Assembly: GCF_963678635.1 (NCBI RefSeq)
Contig: NC_087070.1
Span: forward strand, 45,677,467-45,741,466
From: Symsagittifera roscoffensis
Taxonomy: Eukaryota > Xenacoelomorpha > Acoela > Convolutidae
DNA length: 64,000 bases
Direction: 5' to 3'
Shown here: positions 58,536 to 64,000 of the stretch, one piece after another
Layout: each line of letters starts with the position of its first letter
Position numbering within the stretch: position 1 is the first letter of the stretch
Program-made: the position numbers and the translations under genes
Notes under the pieces: generated by a model
Database searches by the model: none
What the model was told of the DNA's origin: nothing
The model's input: only the letters and a program-made list of their open reading frames with translations

Positions 58536-61500
58536 TCATACAGACACTGAAGTCATACAGACATTGACGTCATACAGACATTGATGTCATACAGACATTG
58601 ACGTCATACAGACATCGACGTCATACAGACATTGATGTCATACAGACATTGACGTCATACAGACATTGACGTCATACAGACATCGACGTCATACTGACAC
58701 TGAAGTCTCACAGACACTGACGTCGTACAGACACTGAAATCATACAGACATTGATGTCATACAGACATTGACACCATACAGACACCAAGTCATACAGATA
58801 CTGACGTCAAAGAGACATTGACGTCACACTGACAGTGAAGTCATACAGACACTTACGTCATACATACATTGACGCCATACAGACACTAAGTCATTCAGAC
58901 ATTGACTTCATACAGGTATTAAAACAATACCAACATCGACGCTATACAGATACAGGCGTCATACAGACACTGAGGTCATACAGACATTGAAGCCATACAG
59001 ACATTGATGTCATACAGACATTGACGTCATACAGACATCGACGTCATACAGACATTGATGTCATACAGACATTGACGTCATACAGACATTGACGTCATAC
59101 AGACATCGACGTCATACTGACACTGAAGTCTCACAGACACTGACGTCGTACAGACACTGAAATCATACAGACATTGATGTCATACAGACATTGACACCAT
59201 ACAGACACCAAGTCATACAGATACTGACGTCAAAGAGACATTGACGTCACACTGACAGTGAAGTCATACAGACACTTACGTCATACATACATTGACGCCA
59301 TACAGACACTAAGTCATTCAGACATTGACTTCATACAGGTATTAAAACAATACCAACATCGACGCTATACAGATACAGGCGTCATACAGACACTGAGGTC
59401 ATACAGACATTGAAGCCATACAGACATTGATGTCATACAGACATTGACGTCATACAGACATTGACTTCATACAGATATTGACGTCAAACAGACATTGACG
59501 ACATACAGAAAACGACACCAGACAGACACTGAAGTCATACAGACACTGACGTCATACAGACATTGACGTCATACAGACATTGACGCCATACAGACACTAA
59601 GTCATTCAGACATTGACTTCATACAGACACTAAGTCATACAGACATTGACATAATACCTACAACGACGCTATACAGACACAGGCGTCATACAGACACTGA
59701 CGTCATACAGACATTGACGTCATACAGACATTGACGTCATACAGACATTGACGTCATACATACATCGACGTCATACAGACATTGACGTAATACTGACACT
59801 GAAGTCTCACAGACACTGACGTCATACAGACACTGAAATCATACAGACATTGATGTCATACAGACATTGACACCATACAGGCACTAAATCATACAGATAC
59901 TGACGTCAAAGAGATATTGAAGTCATGATGACAGTGAAGTCATACAGACATTGACACCATACAGACACTGAAGTCAAACAGACATTGATGTCATACAGAC
60001 ATTGACACCATACAGACACTAAGTCATACAGACCTTGACCTGGCACAGATATTGACGTCAAACAGAAACTGACACCAGACAGACACTGACGTCATACAGA
60101 CATTGACGCCACACAGACACTGACGTTATACAGACATTGATGTCATACAGACACTGACGTAAAACAGAAACTGGCACAGACATTGACGTCAAACATAAAC
60201 TGACACCAGACAGACACTGACGTCATACCGACATTGATGCCACATAGACACTGACGTTATACAGACATTGATGTCATACAGACACTGACGTCAAACAGAA
60301 ACTGACACCAGACAGACACTGGAATCATAGAGACATTGATGTCATACAGACACTGACGTTATACAGACATTGATGTCATTCAGACATTGACGTCATACAG
60401 AAACTGACACGAGACAGACATTGACGTCATACAGACATTGACGTCATACGGACATTGACCTCAAACATACACTAAGTCATACAGACCTTGAAGTCAAAGA
60501 GACATTGACCTGGCACAGACATTGACACCATACAGACACTGAAGTCAAACAGACATTGATGTCATACAGACATTGATGTCATACAGACATTGACACCATA
60601 CAGACACTAAGTCAAACAGACATTGACCTGGCACATACATTGACGTCACACAGAAACTGACACCAGACAGACACTGACGTCATACCGACATTGATGCCGC
60701 ACAGACACCGACGTTATACAGACATTGATGTCATACAGACACTGACGTCAAAGAGAAACTGACACCAGACAGACACTGACTTCATACAGACATTGACGTC
60801 ATACAGACAGTGACTTTATACAGACATTGATGTCATACAGACATTGACGTCATACAGAAACTGACACGAGACAGACATTGACGTCATACGGACATTGACA
60901 CCATACAGACACTAAGTCATACAGATATTGACGTCAAAGACACATTGACCTGGCACAGACATTGACATCAAACAGACATTGACGTCATACAGAAACTGAA
61001 ACCAGACAGACATTGTCTTCATACAGACATTAAAGTCATACAGACATTGACGTCATGCACTAAGTCAAACAGACATTGACCTGGCACATACATTGACGTC
61101 AAACAGAAACTGACAACAGACAGACACTGACGTCATACCGACATTGATGCCACACAGACACTGACGTTATACAGACATTGATGTCATACAGACACTGACG
61201 TCAAACAGAAACTGACACCAGACAGACACTGACTTCATACAGCATACAGACATTAACGTCATACAGACACTGACGTTATACAGACATTGATGTCATACAG
61301 ACATTGACGTCATACAGAAACTGACACGAGACAGACATTGACGTCATACGGACATTGACACCATACAGACACTAAGTCATACAGATATTGACGTCAAAGA
61401 GACATTGGCCTGGCACAGACATTGACATCAAACAGACATTGACGTCATACAGAAACTGAAACCAGACAAACATTGTCTTCATACAGACATTAACGTCATA

Positions 61501-64000
61501 CAGACATTGACGTCATGCAGATATTGACGCCATAAAGACATTGACGGCATACAGAAACTGACACCAGACAGACACTGACGTCATACAGACACTAACTTCA
61601 TGCAGCATACAGACATTAACGTCATACAGACACTGACGTTATACAGACATTGATGTCATACAGACATTGACGTCATACAGAAACTGACACGAGACAGACA
61701 TTGACGTCATACGGACATTGACACCATACAGACACTAAGTCATACACATATTGACGTCAAAGAGACATTGACCTGGCACAGACATTGACATCAAACAGAC
61801 ATTGACGTCATACAGAAACTGAAACCAGACAGACATTGTCTTCATACAGACATTAACGTCATACAGACATTGACGTCATGCAGATATTGATGCCACACAG
61901 ACACTGACGTTATACAGACATTGATGTCATACAGACACTGACGTCAAACAGAAACTGACACCAGACAGACACTGACTTCATACAGCATACAGACATTAAC
62001 GTCATACAGACACGGACGTTATACAGACATTGATGTCATACAGACATTGACGTCATACAGAAACTGACACGAGACAGACATTGACGTCATACGGACATTG
62101 ACACCATACAGACACTAAGTCATACAGATATTGACGTCAAAGAGACATTGACCTGGCACAGACAATGACATCAACCAGACATTGACGTCATACAGAAACT
62201 GAAACCAGACAGACATTGTCTTCATACAGACATTAACGTCATACAGACATTGACGTCATGCAGATATTGACGCCATAAAGACATTGACGGCATACAGAAA
62301 CTGATACCAGACAGACACTGACGTCATACAGACACTAACTTCAAACAGCATACAGACATTAACGTCATACAGACACTGACGTTATACAGACATTGATGTC
62401 ATACAGACATTGACGTCATACAGAAACTGACACGAGACAGACATTGACGTCATACGGACATTGACACCATACAGACACTAAGTCATACAGATATTGACGA
62501 CTAACAGACATTGACGTCATACAGAAACTGAAACCAGACAGACATTGTCTTCATACAGACATTAACGTCATACAGACATTGACGTCATGCACTAAGTCAA
62601 ACAGACATTGACCTGGCACATACATTGACGTCAAACAGAAACTGACAACAGACAGACACTGACGTCATACCGACATTGATGCCACACAGACACTGACGTT
62701 ATACAGACATTGATGTCATACAGACATTGACGTCATACAGAAACTGACACGAGACAGACATTGACGTCATACGGACATTGACACCATACAGACACTAAGT
62801 CATACACATATTGACGTCAAAGAGACACTAAGTCATAGACGTCATACAGATTGACGTCATACAGACACTAAGTCATAGACATTGACCTGGCACAGACATT
62901 GACATCAAACAGACATTGACGTCATACAGAAACTGAAACCAGACAGACATTGTCTTCATACAGACATTAACGTCATACAGACATTGACGTCATGCACTAA
63001 GTCAAACAAACATTGACCTGGCACATACATTGACGTCAAACAGAAACTGACAACAGACAGACACTGACGTCATACCGACATTGATGCCACACAGACACTG
63101 ACGTTATACAGACATTGAAGTCATACATACATTTACGCCATACAGACACTAAGTCATTCAGACATTGACTTCAAACAGACACTAAGTCATACAGACATTG
63201 ACATAATACCTACATCGACGCTATACAGACACAGGCGTCATACGGACACTGAAGTCATACAGACACTGACGTCATACAGACATTGACGTCATACAGACAT
63301 TGATGTCATACAGACATTGACGTCATACAGACATCGACGTCATACAGACATTGATGTCATACAGACATTGACGTCATACAGACATCGACGTCGTATAGAC
63401 ATTGACGTCATACTGACACTGAAGTCTCACAGACACTGACGTCAAAGAGACATTGACGTCACACTGACAGTGAAGTCATACAGACACTTACGTCATACAT
63501 ACATTGACGCCATACAGACACTAAGTCATTCAGACATTGACTTCATACAGGTATTAAAACAATACCAACATCGACGCTATACAGATACAGGCGTCATACA
63601 GACACTGAAGTCAAACAGACATTGACGCCATACAGACATTGATACAATACAGACATTGACGTCATACAGATATTGACGTCATACAGATATTGACGTCAAA
63701 CAGACATTGACGACATACAGAAAACGACACCAGACAGACACTGAAGTCATACAGACACTGACGTCATACAGACATTGACGTCATACAGACATTGACGCCA
63801 TACAGACACTAAGTCATTCAGACATTGACTTCAAAGAGACACTAAGTCATACAGACATTGACATAATACCTACAACGACGCTATACAGATACAGGCGTCA
63901 TACAGACACTGACGTCATACAGACATTGACGGCATACAGACATTGACGTCATACAGACATTGACGTCATACAGACACTAAGTCATAGACCTTGACCTGGC
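58536..64000. repeat. 17-bp minisatellite with CRE-like units, runs off the window
   Basis: More than 5.4 kb of units of about 17 bp with consensus TCATACAGACATTGACG, on the order of 320 units. Many unit junctions spell TGACGTCA, the palindromic CREB/ATF site; common variants are TGATGTCA, TGACACCA and CACTGAAGTCA. Because 17 is not a multiple of three and the unit contains TGA, every frame is closed, so it is non-coding. Larger blocks repeat within it (see findings). The array continues past 64000. Confidence 0.97.

Noticed and set aside
58536-64000. CRISPR array or coding repeat
   Set aside because: Units of 17 bp are contiguous without unique spacers, the genome is eukaryotic, and each frame contains regular TGA stops.

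Overview
This window is nuclear DNA of an animal, almost certainly an invertebrate. It is AT-rich, its genes are split by GT-AG introns, and it carries tRNA-derived SINEs, hAT-type MITEs, an LTR element with an envelope gene and a long minisatellite. The proteins are clear metazoan orthologues but diverged: a short homeodomain protein that fits no class cleanly, and a TFIIIC90 protein shorter than the human one. This suggests a fast-evolving lineage. The sequence alone does not settle the phylum.

Layout. 1-3.5 kb: no gene recognised. 3.54-16.86 kb (+): an 11-exon RAPGEF1/C3G gene, a guanine nucleotide exchange factor for Rap/Ras GTPases. All splice phases agree and the model gives 1,123 residues. 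14.1-22.2 kb: the last third of that gene is tandemly duplicated. Copy A (about 14112-18588) holds the working 3' exons. Copy B (about 18589-22182) is decayed, has lost the NFSKRW exon and carries a 463-bp MITE. 22.2-25.5 kb: a coding relic and a SINE. 25.5-29.5 kb (-): two LTRs around about 3 kb that contains only a broken envelope gene. 29.5-33.2 kb: a SINE, a 0.95-kb tandem duplication and a hAT MITE. 33.2-34.1 kb (-): an unrecognised multi-pass membrane protein. 34.1-39.3 kb: mostly non-coding, with a fold-back element and small ORFs.

39.3-54.0 kb (-): three housekeeping genes on one strand: DPM3 (dolichol-phosphate mannose synthase subunit), GTF3C4/TFIIIC90 (RNA polymerase III factor, with an intron of about 8 kb full of repeats) and YEATS4/GAS41 (histone acyl-lysine reader). 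55.5-55.8 kb: another hAT MITE. 56.4-58.2 kb (+): a complete three-exon homeobox gene of 167 residues. 58.3-58.5 kb: a second copy of the first SINE family, abutting a minisatellite of 17-bp units that runs from 58536 past the window end. Its common unit contains TGACGTCA, the palindromic CREB/ATF site.

The genes do not form a pathway. The most unusual features are the decaying RAPGEF1 duplication, the env-only LTR element and the CRE-bearing minisatellite.
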